Source of the DNA: Paludibaculum fermentans_A
GTDB taxonomy: Bacteria; Acidobacteriota; Terriglobia; Bryobacterales; Bryobacteraceae
DNA length: 64,000 nt
Direction: 5' to 3'
NCBI RefSeq assembly: GCF_051172195.1
Contig: NZ_JBPJAQ010000001.1
Coordinates: forward strand, 2,108,001-2,172,000
Shown here: positions 54,991 through 64,000 of the stretch, in pieces
Position numbering within the stretch: position 1 is the first letter of the stretch
Layout: each line of letters begins with the position of its first letter
Made by a program: the position numbers and the translations under genes
The notes under the pieces: generated by a model
The model's input: only the letters and a program-made list of their open reading frames with translations
Database searches by the model: none
Told to the model about the DNA's origin: nothing

Positions 54991-57900
54991 TTACGGCGCG
55001 TTCGCCGAGATCCAACTGTTGGCGAGAGACTGGCCGCAGGCGAGGCCGCCCAACTGGAAGCCGAGGACCGCGGGGGCTTTCGGCTGGATGCTGAAGCCAT
55101 TGGGACCGACAGTGGGCTGGATTCCGGTGCCGCCCACGCCGTTGAGTTGGGGTGAGTTGCCGAAGCCCGGCGGCATGAAGCTGGGTGCACCCGGCGCAGT
55201 AACGCCGCAGCCAGCCGGGCTGCCGCCCTGGATGCCATTCAGGAAGCCATCCGCAAAAGGCAGCGTATCGGTGTCCAGATAGTCGGCGATTTTGGCGACG
55301 GCTTCTCCGTAGTTGGATGCCGCTTTGGCCGACTGGCTCCACGCGGTAGCCAAATCGAATCCGGACGGACTGACCTTCCCAAGGAAGTCGCCCAGGAAGT
55401 AGAGGATGTTGCCGCTGAAGCCAAGGCCCGTGCCGGCGACGGCGCCGGAGGCCTTGACCAGGTTGTTCTCCTTGATCAACAGCATGTATTCGGTGGCCGC
55501 GACGCGCCCGCTGGGATCGGAGTAGCTGAGCGGGTTGTTCAAGGCGTAGGCGTAAGGATGCTGTGACTTCGGATCGTAGAACGAGCCCAGCACGGGGTCC
55601 TTCTGCAGGAAGCGGCCGAGGGTGGGATCGTAGTCGCGGGCCAGCATGTGGTAGGTGCCTGTTTCGATATCCAGGTGGGCACCAGTGTAGGTGAACGGAT
55701 TGTAGCGGACGGCGGAGAAGAGGAAGCTGCCACTGTTCTGCAGCATCTCGCCCCAGGCGTCGTAAGCGTAGTTGTGGACGACGGCGCCGGTGGCATCGGT
55801 GATGGCCCAGATGGAGCGCATCAACCCAGGTATGTAGAAGAAGGCGTTGGCGCCCTGCGTCAGGAAGAGCGGTTCGCCGGTATCCGGATGCAAGGTGAAG
55901 CGTTCGAACACGGTGCCGAAGCTGTACATCTGGACCAAGTTGAGTCCTTCGTAGATGTAGTCGAAGTCGGCTGAGCGTTTGATGCGGCGGCCGAACATGT
56001 CGTTGTTCGCGTAGATGTTGGCGCCAGTGAGCATCTGGTTCATGACGTCGAAGGTGAAGTTGGTGGCTCCGCGGGCGGTCTGATTGCCCGAGGCGTCGTA
56101 TGTGAAGGCATTGGCCGCATTCTGCGCCAGGCGGTGATCGGTGCCAAAGACGGCGCCGGAATCCAGGCGATTGCCCACGGCGTCGTACGACCAGGTGCGG
56201 CTGCGATTGCCTAGGCCCGTGGAGGTGATGGTCTCGCCGGTGAGGCGGTTGAGTGAATCGTAGGTCCAGGCAATGGTGCCGTCGTTCATAACCGCGCCGG
56301 TCTTGCGGCCGACGGCATCGTAGCTGATCAGCCACGAACGGATGACGCCGCCGGAGCCATTCCGCAGGATCAGGCTGGTCAACTGGCCGCGGCCATTGTA
56401 GGCATAGGCGACGGAAGACCCGTTGCTGTGCGACATCAGGGTGCGGCGTCCGTTGCCATCGTAAGTGAAGCTGGTGGAGTTCACGCCGGTGGCCACCAGC
56501 GACAGGCGGCCGTCGGAGTCATAGGAGTAATTGGTGATGCTGCCGTCGGGGGCGGTGAGTGAGGTGCGGCGGCCGGACAGGTCGTAGGCGAGGCTCACGG
56601 TGCGGCCGCCGGTCTGGGTGGTGGTGACCAGTCGGTTAGCTGCATTCCAGGTCATGGCCGTCTGCAGCGTGGACAGCCCTTGTATCTCGGTGCCCTGCAG
56701 CAGGCGGGAGAGGGTGTCGAAGGCGTAGGTGATGTTGCGGTCCGGCCGGGTCTCGGTGGCGATGCGGCCGTACCCGTCATAGCTCGTCTGGATGGAGCCG
56801 CCGGTGGGGCGCGTGAGGGACGCGAGCATGGAGTCGGGCGACCAGACGGAGGACGTCGAGCCGCCGCCCGGTGTCGTGTGCGAAGTCTCGCGGCCTGCTC
56901 CGTCGTAGAGGAACGAGGTCTGGCGGCTGAGCATGTCGATGCTGGCCGACACCTGGCTGCGAGGGGTGCGGGCGTACTGGTGGGTGTGCCCCTGGGCGTT
57001 AGTGACGGAAACCAGTTCAGCCGCGCAGTTGTAGCCGTAGGTGGTTGTCTGGTTCAGCCCATCGGTGACGGAAACGAGTTTGCCGAACTCGTTCCAACTG
57101 TATTTCGCGAAGGCGACGCCATTCTGCTTCACGGCGGTGACCTTGTTGTAGTTGTCGAACTCCATCTGGGTCTGAACGCCGTTGGCGTCGAACCAGCTCA
57201 CCAGATTGCCGGCCGAGTCGTAGGAGTAATTCCAGGTGGCGCCGCTCGGCCAGCGTTCGGAGATCATATCCGACGTTGCGTTGTAGGCAAACGTCTTCGT
57301 CACGCCGCCGGACGTGCGGGTAATGCGCCGCGCCTGGGCATCCCAGGTGGACGATTCCGACTCCACCAGGACGTTGGCGGCATTGCGGACTTCGCGGGTG
57401 AGCAGGTTCCCGGTGGCATCGTAGATGTGCCGCACGGTGTCGCCATTTGGCTTGGTGATGGTATCGATGAGGTTCTGGGCTGTGTACTGGTAGCTGGTGA
57501 CGAGGGGGTTGCCCACCAGCGGAGTATTGGCCTCGGTGAGCAGGTTGCCGGCGGCGTCATAAGTGAAGACCGCGCGGCGGCCGGAGGGCAATTGGATGCT
57601 GGTGAGGTGGTTGCCGGCATCGTAGGTGTAAGTGGTGGTGCGGCCGGTGCCGTCGTTGCGCGACAGCAGGTTGCCCTGGGCGTCGTAGGTTTCCGTCACT
57701 ATGGTGCCGCCGGGCAGGGTCACGGTGCGGGTGCGGCCCGTCACATCGTAGGCGATGGAGGTCTTCTGGCCGGCGGCATCGGTGGAGGAGATGACGCGAC
57801 CGGAGACGTCGTACTCCTGCCGGATCCCAGTGCAGTTGTTGGGCGAGTGGATTTCCGTCAGATAGTGCGTCGAGCCGAGGTAAACGAAGGTGGTGACTTT

Positions 57901-60900
57901 CCCGAGTTGATCGGTGACGCTGAGCAGGCGGCCCAGCGAGTCGTAGGTGTAGCGCAGGCGGGCGCCGCGCGTATCGGCCATTTCGGTGATGCGGCCCGAG
58001 CCGTCGCGGGTGATGACGACACTACGTCCAGTCCACGAAGTGACGCCATTGGGAGCGACCTGGGTCCTGTTGCCAGCGCGGTCCTGGATCTCGGTGACGA
58101 GGCCGTTGGACAGCAGGAACGTGAGTCCTTCGCGTGTCTTCAGCCGGAAGTTGCGGGGATTGTAAGGCTGGAACGCCGAGTTGCCGCCGAGACAGACCAT
58201 GCCCTGGGCGCCGCCGAAGAACTGCGGGCAGTCGAGATTGACGAGCTCGTCTCCAGAGCCGGCCGGAGCGACGTAATTGTTGTCCAGAGTCGGGAATAGC
58301 GGATTGCTCTGGATGGGGGCGAAGGCGAATTTGGCGCGGCGGCCGCTGGGCAGGGTGACGAAGACGTTGAAGGAGGCGTCGGCGCGGAGGTCGAACTCGC
58401 CATAGCCCAGAGACCAGCCGCGGCCGAAGTCGTTGGCATAGGGCTTGGTGGAGTTGTAGATGCGCCGCATGACGATGGGCAGGCCGGCCGTGGCCACGGT
58501 CATGTCATCGAAGGTGACCGAGAAGGCGCCTGGTTTGTATTCGCCGGAGCTGACTATGAGTTCCTGGAATGCCGTGGCCACCTGGGTCTGGTCCCGGCCG
58601 ACCAGCCGGATGAGGTAGGGATTGTCGGTGAGTAACGAGCCTGGTAGAACGGCCAGCGCCGCATTGGTCACATTGGTTGTGCCCTCCGCGAGGCGGGTCC
58701 ACGAGGAATCGCCCTTCACCTGGTATTCGAGTTCCCAGGACTTGAGATTGGCGTCGCTGACGGAGCCGCGCACGGTGACGTCACCGGAGACTGTGGTGCT
58801 GGGCGCCGGCGAGAGAATGGTGACGGTGGGAGGCGTGGTGTCCGCGCCGCTGACGGTGACGACGAAGCTCTGCGTCACACCGTTGCCGAAGGTGTCGCCC
58901 ACACGCACTGTGACGTTATTGGCGCCGGCCTGGTAGGCCGCCGGGGTCCACTGGATTTTCCCCAGGTTTGAGACGGTCATGCCGGCGGGGGCGGTGAGCA
59001 GGTTGTACAGCAGCCCGTCGTTCTCCGGGTCTGTGGCGGTGACCTGGTAAGTGTAGAGTCCATTCACCTGCGATTGTGTGGGCGCGACGGAGGTGATGAC
59101 TGGCGGGCCGTTGACGACGGCGGACACCGTAACGTTCCAGGTTTGGGTCGCGATGGCGCCGATGATGTCGCGTACTTCCAGCGTGACCGGGTTGCTCCCG
59201 ATTTGCGCGACGGCCGGATTCCAGAGCAGGACGCCGGTGAGCGGGTTAATGGTCATGCCATTTGGCGCGGTCCGGAGGGACCACGTCAGCACATCGCCGG
59301 CATCGGCGTCGGTGGCCTTGGGGGCATAGCTGTAGGTTTGGCCCACGCGACCGGTGGGCGGCGGGGTGGTGGTGATGACCGGGCCGCGGTTCTGGTTCAC
59401 CACCAGCAGCGACCAGGACTGATTGGCTGTGGCGCCTGCTATGTCCCTGACACGGACGGATACCGGAAATGCTCCGGCGGAGGACGGAGTCCACTGCAGC
59501 AGGCCGGTGGAGGGGTTGACGGTCATGCCGCCGGGCCCGCTGACCAGGGCGAAGGCGAGCACCTCGCCGGCATCGGGGTCGGTGGCTTTCAGCGTATAGG
59601 CATACACGCGGCCCACGTTGCCGCTGGTGGGCGGACGGGAGCTGAAGAGGGGTGCATTGTTGATGACCTGGGTTTCAACAAACAGGTTGAAGGCCTGCAG
59701 GGCTTCGCGGCCCTTCGAATCGCGGACCCGCAGTTGAATGCGACAGGTGCCGCCCTGTCCCGCGCCGGGTGTCCAATCGAGGCGGCCAGTAGAGGAGTTG
59801 ATGGTCATGCCCTGGGGCGGCGCGGTGAGCAGCCAGGTGAGCACTTCGCCGGCGTCGGGGTCGGCTGCCACTGGCAGGTATTGGTAGGCAACACCGGTGC
59901 GGGCCCGCGTAATGGGGCTGCTGGTGATGGTGGGGGGCGTATCGCCGCGCTGGGTTCGAGGGATGGGGGTGGCGGAGGACTCGGTGCCGAGGGGCGACTC
60001 CAGGCCCTTCGCGTCGACCCAGCGAACGTTGTAGAAGTAGGTCGTGCCGTTGGTGAGGCCCTGATCCGAGTAGGAGCCCAGGCTGGTCACCAGCCCGTTC
60101 CGGATGGAGGCGGCTCCGGCGGCTCCACTGCGCCTGTAGATGTTGTAGGAAGCGGCACCAGGGACGGGTGTCCACTTGAGATCGGCGCCTGAGTCTTTAA
60201 ACCGGGAGATCAGGTCGTCGACCGTGGTGGTGGGTCCAAGTCCGATCAGGAGTTGTGCGGCGGCGACGTTATTGGTCTCGTCGCCTTCCGTCACCGCGGC
60301 GGCCGTATCGGCGGTGACGACGAGGTTCAGCGCACCGGCGGGCGGATTCAGCCAGGCCACCTGGACGTCTTCGAACTCGCCCGGCGCCAGCGGGTGCGAG
60401 GTGTTCACCGCGCCCAGCAAGGGCCCTCCGGATCCATTGCGGAACTCCACACGGTTTACGCCGGCTGGGCTCGAGCCGCCGTTGCCGATGCGGGCCAGCA
60501 GCAGCGTCTGGGCCGGGAAGTTGGTGTCGATGCGCCGCAGCAGCGACGGGACGAGATCCGGCGCGGAGTTGGGCGCCGTCAACGAAGTGGGCAACAGTCC
60601 GTTCACGCGGAAGTTGTTCAGGCCGGGTGTCAGCCAGTTGGGGGTGACGACGCGGGGCACTGTCAGGTCGTCGTTGATGTTGGTGATGGAGTAGGCGTGC
60701 TGATTCCACAGTTTGCGCGAGTTGGCCCAATTGCCGTTTGCGCCGGAATAGACGCGTACACCGAGTTGGGGTGTGGCGCCGCCCGGTACGGCCGGGACCA
60801 CGATGTCAGCGTGACCGTCGCCATCGACATCGGCCACGACGGGCATTTCCAGGGCGGTGCTGGACGAGCGTGGGAACTGATTCAGGATCGCGCCGTCAGT

Positions 60901-62391
60901 GCCGCGGAAGATGTAGAAGAACTGTTCATCGGCGAACACGACCTCGGCGCTACCGTCGCTGTTGAAGTCGAAGACAGAGGCGGAGGTGACGCCGGAGCTG
61001 GCATCGAGGATGGGGACGCTCCATTTCACGCTGCCGCCGGTCTCGTAGACGATGAAGTGCGCGTTGTCGGCGACGCCGATCTCGGGCTGGCCGTCGTTGT
61101 CGAAATCGGCGATCACCGGGGGGCCGCCGCGCGCGGAGGCGCCAGGCGCGTCGGAGAACCACTTGAGCGATCCGTCATGCTCCAGCAGGTAGAGGCTGAA
61201 GCTGAGGTTGGGACGGACGACGACCTCCGGGTAGGGGTCGGCGTCGAAGTTGCCGACGGCCACAAAACCGTCAAACAGACCCCAACCGCCGTAGGCTGCG
61301 CCGGTTTTGTCCCAGTAAATGCTGCCGTCGGCGCGGTAGGCGGTGGGGCCGGCGATGACTTCCAGCTTGCCGTCCAGGTCGAGATCGGCCACGACGGAGG
61401 CGCGAGCCGTGGCGCCGAAACCGCCGGTGCTGCCGGCCCCCGTCCAAAGGAGGGTGCCGTTGGCGTTGAATACCATGTTGCCGACCACCAGGTTGATGGT
61501 GCCGTTGGCGTTCAGGTCGGCGGCCGAGATGCCCACCCAGCAGTTCGTCTGCGCCAGGGGGCCGGCCAGTTGCTGGGTGCCGCGCCACTTCAAACCGCCA
61601 TCGTGCTCAAAGGCGATCAGGCGGCATGATTCGTCCGCCGTGATGATCTCCGGGCGGCCATCGCCATCGATGTCGGCCAGTGTCACACCAGCGCCGGGAT
61701 GCACGCGGAGCGCGGGGTCGGTGATCGACAGCAGGGGGGAGCCGGTATCGCCGGAAACCACGCGCAGCACGCCGTTCCGGAATTCGCCGGTGATGAGTTC
61801 GAAGGTCGTGAACACGACATCCGGTACGCCGTCGCCATTCACGTCTCCAACGGCGGGCGTGTTGGTGACGGCGCGGCTGGCGGGGACGTCGAGGAAGGTA
61901 TCGCGCAGCCACTTCACCTGCGGATTCAGGGCTGTGGAGGCAGGCGGAGTGAACTTACTGTTCTGGCCCGTATGGCGCACGTTGTTCTCTTCGTTCTGCT
62001 CAGCGATCGCAGAAGCGGAGTCGGCCAGGACGTAGAGGATACTGCCCTTGAACTGAAGAGTTCCGCCCAGGGTGATGCTGACGGGCGTGCTGGCATTGAC
62101 GGCCAGGGCCGAGTTCACCGTAGCCGTGCCCAGGGACTGGTCTGTGCCGTTGTCGTATTTCGCATTGCCATTGCGGTCCTCAAACGCGCGCACCTGGAAC
62201 GAACCGGCCGTTGCGGCCGCGCCCTGGTTCTTCACCGTGGCGCTGAGGGTGCCGGTGGTGACCAGGGTCTGTGAGTCGGTTGTGACGGAGCCGGTGATGG
62301 CGGTGACGACGAGGTCCGGCGTGGCCTGGGACCAGAGCCACCCGGCGGCGGCCAGCGGAAACGCAAAGAGAGCTAGAGTGCGAGCGTTCAT
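54991..62391 (-). CDS. Giant secreted RHS/YD-repeat protein
   Basis: 2466 residues from the ATG at 62389-62391, which has AGGAA upstream. Order: signal peptide; a CARDB domain (~22-140); FG-GAP repeats (DVNGDGVPDVVF, DIDGDGRPEIIT, DLDLDGKLEVI, DVDGDGHADIVV) to ~600; a second CARDB (~605-715); an FN3-like domain; four Ig/cadherin-like units (~815-1180); a transition with RRIYNSTKPYANDFGRGWSLGYG; ~800 residues of YD repeats; and the RHS core end GRFLQKDPV ... YAYALNNPLSYSDPSG. A ~168-residue C-terminal tail of unknown type follows, Gly/Pro-rich at its end. RHS proteins form closed shells that can hold a toxin; whether the tail is toxic is unclear, and no immunity gene follows. Confidence 0.88.
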   Translation of the reverse strand: MNARTLALFAFPLAAAGWLWSQATPDLVVTAITGSVTTDSQTLVTTGTLSATVKNQGAAATAGSFQVRAFEDRNGNAKYDNGTDQSLGTATVNSALAVNASTPVSITLGGTLQFKGSILYVLADSASAIAEQNEENNVRHTGQNSKFTPPASTALNPQVKWLRDTFLDVPASRAVTNTPAVGDVNGDGVPDVVFTTFELITGEFRNGVLRVVSGDTGSPLLSITDPALRVHPGAGVTLADIDGDGRPEIITADESCRLIAFEHDGGLKWRGTQQLAGPLAQTNCWVGISAADLNANGTINLVVGNMVFNANGTLLWTGAGSTGGFGATARASVVADLDLDGKLEVIAGPTAYRADGSIYWDKTGAAYGGWGLFDGFVAVGNFDADPYPEVVVRPNLSFSLYLLEHDGSLKWFSDAPGASARGGPPVIADFDNDGQPEIGVADNAHFIVYETGGSVKWSVPILDASSGVTSASVFDFNSDGSAEVVFADEQFFYIFRGTDGAILNQFPRSSSTALEMPVVADVDGDGHADIVVPAVPGGATPQLGVRVYSGANGNWANSRKLWNQHAYSITNINDDLTVPRVVTPNWLTPGLNNFRVNGLLPTSLTAPNSAPDLVPSLLRRIDTNFPAQTLLLARIGNGGSSPAGVNRVEFRNGSGGPLLGAVNTSHPLAPGEFEDVQVAWLNPPAGALNLVVTADTAAAVTEGDETNNVAAAQLLIGLGPTTTVDDLISRFKDSGADLKWTPVPGAASYNIYRRSGAAGAASIRNGLVTSLGSYSDQGLTNGTTYFYNVRWVDAKGLESPLGTESSATPIPRTQRGDTPPTITSSPITRARTGVAYQYLPVAADPDAGEVLTWLLTAPPQGMTINSSTGRLDWTPGAGQGGTCRIQLRVRDSKGREALQAFNLFVETQVINNAPLFSSRPPTSGNVGRVYAYTLKATDPDAGEVLAFALVSGPGGMTVNPSTGLLQWTPSSAGAFPVSVRVRDIAGATANQSWSLLVVNQNRGPVITTTPPPTGRVGQTYSYAPKATDADAGDVLTWSLRTAPNGMTINPLTGVLLWNPAVAQIGSNPVTLEVRDIIGAIATQTWNVTVSAVVNGPPVITSVAPTQSQVNGLYTYQVTATDPENDGLLYNLLTAPAGMTVSNLGKIQWTPAAYQAGANNVTVRVGDTFGNGVTQSFVVTVSGADTTPPTVTILSPAPSTTVSGDVTVRGSVSDANLKSWELEYQVKGDSSWTRLAEGTTNVTNAALAVLPGSLLTDNPYLIRLVGRDQTQVATAFQELIVSSGEYKPGAFSVTFDDMTVATAGLPIVMRRIYNSTKPYANDFGRGWSLGYGEFDLRADASFNVFVTLPSGRRAKFAFAPIQSNPLFPTLDNNYVAPAGSGDELVNLDCPQFFGGAQGMVCLGGNSAFQPYNPRNFRLKTREGLTFLLSNGLVTEIQDRAGNRTQVAPNGVTSWTGRSVVITRDGSGRITEMADTRGARLRYTYDSLGRLLSVTDQLGKVTTFVYLGSTHYLTEIHSPNNCTGIRQEYDVSGRVISSTDAAGQKTSIAYDVTGRTRTVTLPGGTIVTETYDAQGNLLSRNDGTGRTTTYTYDAGNHLTSIQLPSGRRAVFTYDAAGNLLTEANTPLVGNPLVTSYQYTAQNLIDTITKPNGDTVRHIYDATGNLLTREVRNAANVLVESESSTWDAQARRITRTSGGVTKTFAYNATSDMISERWPSGATWNYSYDSAGNLVSWFDANGVQTQMEFDNYNKVTAVKQNGVAFAKYSWNEFGKLVSVTDGLNQTTTYGYNCAAELVSVTNAQGHTHQYARTPRSQVSASIDMLSRQTSFLYDGAGRETSHTTPGGGSTSSVWSPDSMLASLTRPTGGSIQTSYDGYGRIATETRPDRNITYAFDTLSRLLQGTEIQGLSTLQTAMTWNAANRLVTTTQTGGRTVSLAYDLSGRRTSLTAPDGSITNYSYDSDGRLSLVATGVNSTSFTYDGNGRRTLMSHSNGSSVAYAYNGRGQLTSLILRNGSGGVIRSWLISYDAVGRKTGAVMNDGTIAWTYDSLNRLTGETITSTGLGNRSRTWSYDAVGNRLDSGAVFGTDHRLAQNAANAFTYDASGNQTARGATNFTFDVMNQMLTGANIYANNDMFGRRIKRSADFDYIYEGLNLVQMYSFGTVFERFTLHPDTGEPLFLTQGANAFFYIPGLMRSIWAITDATGAVVHNYAYDAWGEMLQNSGSFLFSAVRYNPFTYTGAHLDIETGTYHMLARDYDPTLGRFLQKDPVLGSFYDPKSQHPYAYALNNPLSYSDPSGRVAATEYMLLIKENNLVKASGAVAGTGLGFSGNILYFLGDFLGKVSPSGFDLATAWSQSAKAASNYGEAVAKIADYLDTDTLPFADGFLNGIQGGSPAGCGVTAPGAPSFMPPGFGNSPQLNGVGGTGIQPTVGPNGFSIQPKAPAVLGFQLGGLACGQSLANSWISANAP
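58850..59945 (-). repeat. Four Ig/cadherin-like domain repeats in the RHS gene
   Basis: Four ~88-residue units carry ATDPDAGE- or ADPDAGEVLTW-type motifs followed by (A/P)P(A/Q/N)GMT(I/V)(N/S) and a (L/I)xW(T/N)P strand. They read TSSP, SSRP, TTTP and TSVAP at their starts. They resemble putative Ig (He_PIG) domains found in large adhesins. Confidence 0.75.
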
Positions 62392-62411
62392 GATTTCCTC
62401 CGGGCAACGGC

Positions 62412-63170
62412 CTACTGGCGGCCGGAACGGACCGAGGTCCAAATGCGGCGGGACAGGCAGAGCGCCAGGCCCGAGACGAACAGCACCGCGGTGCCTGGTT
62501 CCGGGACGCCCGAAGGCGGTGGAGGGGGCGGGCCGGTGTAGGGGCCGAGTTGCGCGTAGGCGTTGAAATACAGGGCGACGTTGGAGTCGGGGTCGACGAG
62601 CTGCAATCCGGCGGCGTCTGTCAGGCTGAGCGTGCCGAAGACGTACAGCGACTGGCCCTGGTGCAGCGTTTGAATCAGAAACTGGAGGGCCGCTGATACG
62701 TCATCGGGTGCGCTGGAGGGGACGCCGATAGTCTCGTCGAGTGCTCCGGTGAGGGTGTGTGTGTAGATGTTGCCGAAAACATATTCGGGTTCATCGATCT
62801 CCCAACTGGAGAACGGCAGCGCGCCTACAGGCGCCAGGACGGGCAGCGCATTGGAGAGGTAGTCGCCGTATTCATTGAAGAAGGAGTTGTTGTCGCGGTC
62901 GATGTCCGGGTCCAGGAAGAGCGTGAAACGCAGATTCGAGATATCCGAGCCTGTGAGATTTGTCCAGGTGAAGCTGAAGCTGCCCAGATTCTCGGCATCG
63001 AGCGCGGAGGTGTACTCCGGCGATGCGCTGGTGAAGCTGGCCTTTGGGACGGAGCTGCCGCCGTAGTGGATGTAGGCTTCCAGGCTTTGGAGCTGGATAA
63101 TGGCGGCCGCGGAAGCGATGCTTTGGCAGGCGAGCAGTCCCAGGACGACGCCCAGTCGAGAAATGAACAT
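62412..63170 (-). CDS. PEP-CTERM sorting-domain protein
   Basis: 252 residues. A signal peptide (MFISRLGVVLGLLACQSIASA) starts the protein. The C-terminus is the canonical exosortase target: SGVPEPGTAVLFVSGLALCLSRRIW, that is a VPEP motif, a hydrophobic helix and a basic end. In between is a beta-rich region with a calcium-like DPDIDRDNNSFF loop and a Pro-rich linker. It should be exported, cut at PEP by an exosortase and displayed or released. The exosortase gene is not in the window. It lies 20 nt upstream of the RHS gene, so the two are probably co-transcribed. Confidence 0.9.
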   Translation of the reverse strand: MFISRLGVVLGLLACQSIASAAAIIQLQSLEAYIHYGGSSVPKASFTSASPEYTSALDAENLGSFSFTWTNLTGSDISNLRFTLFLDPDIDRDNNSFFNEYGDYLSNALPVLAPVGALPFSSWEIDEPEYVFGNIYTHTLTGALDETIGVPSSAPDDVSAALQFLIQTLHQGQSLYVFGTLSLTDAAGLQLVDPDSNVALYFNAYAQLGPYTGPPPPPPSGVPEPGTAVLFVSGLALCLSRRIWTSVRSGRQ

Positions 63171-63184
63171 TTGCAGATCCCCTC

Positions 63185-63216
63185 GCCTTTAACCCGCAAC
63201 CGGAGAGCGGGAAGGC
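63185..63216 (-). promoter_or_regulatory. Leader hairpin upstream of the PEP-CTERM gene
   Basis: On the minus strand GCCTT and CCCGC (63216-63207) pair with GCGGG and AAGGC (63197-63185), two 5-bp stems joined by a 3-nt bulge, with a 9-nt loop. Its 3' end touches the GGGGATC ribosome binding region of the gene that starts at 63170, so it might influence translation. Confidence 0.4.
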
Positions 63217-63314
63217 TCATGGGAGGAAGGATTATTTTGGCTAGTGGGCTTTGCCTGGTGAATGGAGTTGCGGTGCGAGTGGCGGGGCCATTAAGGCTAT
63301 ACTGACCCCTAACC

Positions 63315-64000
63315 GTGCGGTTTTTCGAAGGTGTCTTTTCCACGCCCCGCTGGCTGGCATTGTGGGCCGCTCAACTGGGTTTCATGCTCGACGCGATGGA
63401 CGTGCTGTTGTACGTCTTCGCCCTGACGACCCTGAAAACGGAGTTCGGCTGGACGAATGCGCAGGCCGGCCTGGTCTCCTCGGTGACGCTGATTGCCTCA
63501 GCGGCCGGGGGCATCGTTGCGGGCGCCGTTTCCGACAGGATCGGGCGGCGGCGGACCCTGATTTACACCATCCTGCTGTACTCCCTGGCGTCGGCCGGCA
63601 CAGCCACCTCGCGCGGCATTGTGGACCTGGTCTTCTGGCGCGCATTGGTCGGGTTGGGGTTGGGCGGAGAATGGTCGGCCGGGGCGACGCTGGTGGCGGA
63701 GTCGTGGCCGGCGGAGCACCGGGCGAAGGCAGTCAGTTTCATGCAGTCGGGCTGGGCGCTGGGGTATATGGCGGCGGCGGGGCTATCGGCGTGGATCCTG
63801 CCAGCATACGGCTGGAGGGCCCTGTTTCTGGCCGGAGTCTTCCCGGCGCTGGTGACGGTGTTTATCCGGCGCAAGGTGGAGGAGCCTGAGATCTGGTTGA
63901 AGTCGACTGAAAAGGCGAGCTTCCTGGGTATTTTCCGGCCGCCAGTCGGGCGCCGGACCCTGTTCGCGACGATCCTGGCGACAAGCGTACTTTTCGCCTA
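63315..64000 (+). CDS. MFS transporter (metabolite:H+ symporter type), 3' end outside the window
   Basis: The reading frame from a GTG at 63315 is open to the right edge, so only ~228 N-terminal residues are present. They show MFS helices with LDAMDVLLYVF in TM1 (the acidic pair of the AAHS/MHS branch), GIVAGAVSDRIGRRR as the cytoplasmic 2-3 loop motif, and GLGLGGEWSAGATLVAESWP in TM4, typical of aromatic-acid or metabolite:proton symporters. It would import an organic acid. The start is chosen at the GTG that gives VRFFEGVFSTPRW; there is no strong ribosome binding site. Confidence 0.85.
   Translation, partial: MRFFEGVFSTPRWLALWAAQLGFMLDAMDVLLYVFALTTLKTEFGWTNAQAGLVSSVTLIASAAGGIVAGAVSDRIGRRRTLIYTILLYSLASAGTATSRGIVDLVFWRALVGLGLGGEWSAGATLVAESWPAEHRAKAVSFMQSGWALGYMAAAGLSAWILPAYGWRALFLAGVFPALVTVFIRRKVEEPEIWLKSTEKASFLGIFRPPVGRRTLFATILATSVLFA

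Noticed and set aside
54702..55238. A 178-residue protein extending the kinase fragment upstream
   Set aside because: The upstream part is another frame of the RHS gene tail; the ribosome binding site and conserved sequence start at 54908.

Overview
The window is GC-rich, densely coded bacterial chromosome. The gene content points to an acidobacterium of the Bryobacterales/Solibacter type. This is inferred from families, not from a marker-gene tree: a PEP-CTERM protein, BACON, SBBP and 'TPCRxxDTR' modules, a DUF6807 protein, a 'STGPxxxEGRAxSxxNAxxHG' protein, a TPR serine/threonine kinase beside an ECF sigma factor, and many large secreted proteins. No tRNA, rRNA, CRISPR array, insertion sequence or prophage was seen.

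Layout. (1) 0-5.1 kb: a DegT-type aminotransferase, a LysM amidase, a class I glutamine-amidotransferase hydrolase and a DinG/XPD helicase. (2) 5.2-9.8 kb, minus strand: the conserved block rpmH-rnpA-yidD-yidC-khpB-mnmE, with a good sigma70-type promoter at its head and no dnaA upstream. (3) 9.9-17.2 kb: a secreted Ala/Thr/Lys repeat protein, an MscS channel, a small HMA-like protein, a TrmJ-like methyltransferase, a DUF6807 protein, an orphan hydantoinase A, an esterase and a glycerophosphodiesterase. (4) 17.2-24.3 kb, plus strand: tricorn-like protease, Gfo/Idh oxidoreductase, sugar isomerase/epimerase and ilvD, closed by a terminator. (5) 24.3-28.6 kb: a possibly structured leader, a secreted beta-helix/BACON protein with three C-terminal modules, and an unrecognised protein. 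(6) 28.6-33.7 kb, minus strand: DinB, a group II decarboxylase, thioredoxin, glycogen synthase and an RhlE-type helicase. (7) 33.9-39.8 kb, minus strand: an operon coupled by ATGA overlaps that joins a secreted FG-GAP protein to a response regulator and a histidine kinase; then a secreted propeller protein and a small family protein preceded by a terminator-like hairpin. (8) 40.1-51.6 kb: one gene for a secreted protein of about 3850 residues (SBBP, seven BACON-like units, NHL, fourteen RCC1 units, DUF11, and a duplicated C-terminal module). (9) 51.8-63.2 kb: a TPR serine/threonine kinase on plus, converging on a minus-strand run of PEP-CTERM protein, 2466-residue RHS protein, a 68-residue stand-alone copy of the kinase N-terminal segment, and an ECF sigma factor. 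(10) An MFS transporter runs off the right edge.

The core genes serve tRNA modification, membrane-protein insertion, RNA processing, branched-chain amino acid synthesis and glycogen synthesis. The accessory part is dominated by cell-surface or secreted repeat proteins, several next to signalling genes. The most unusual feature is the region of 51.8-63.2 kb, where a kinase, a kinase-less fragment of the same N-terminal domain type, an ECF sigma factor and surface proteins sit together.
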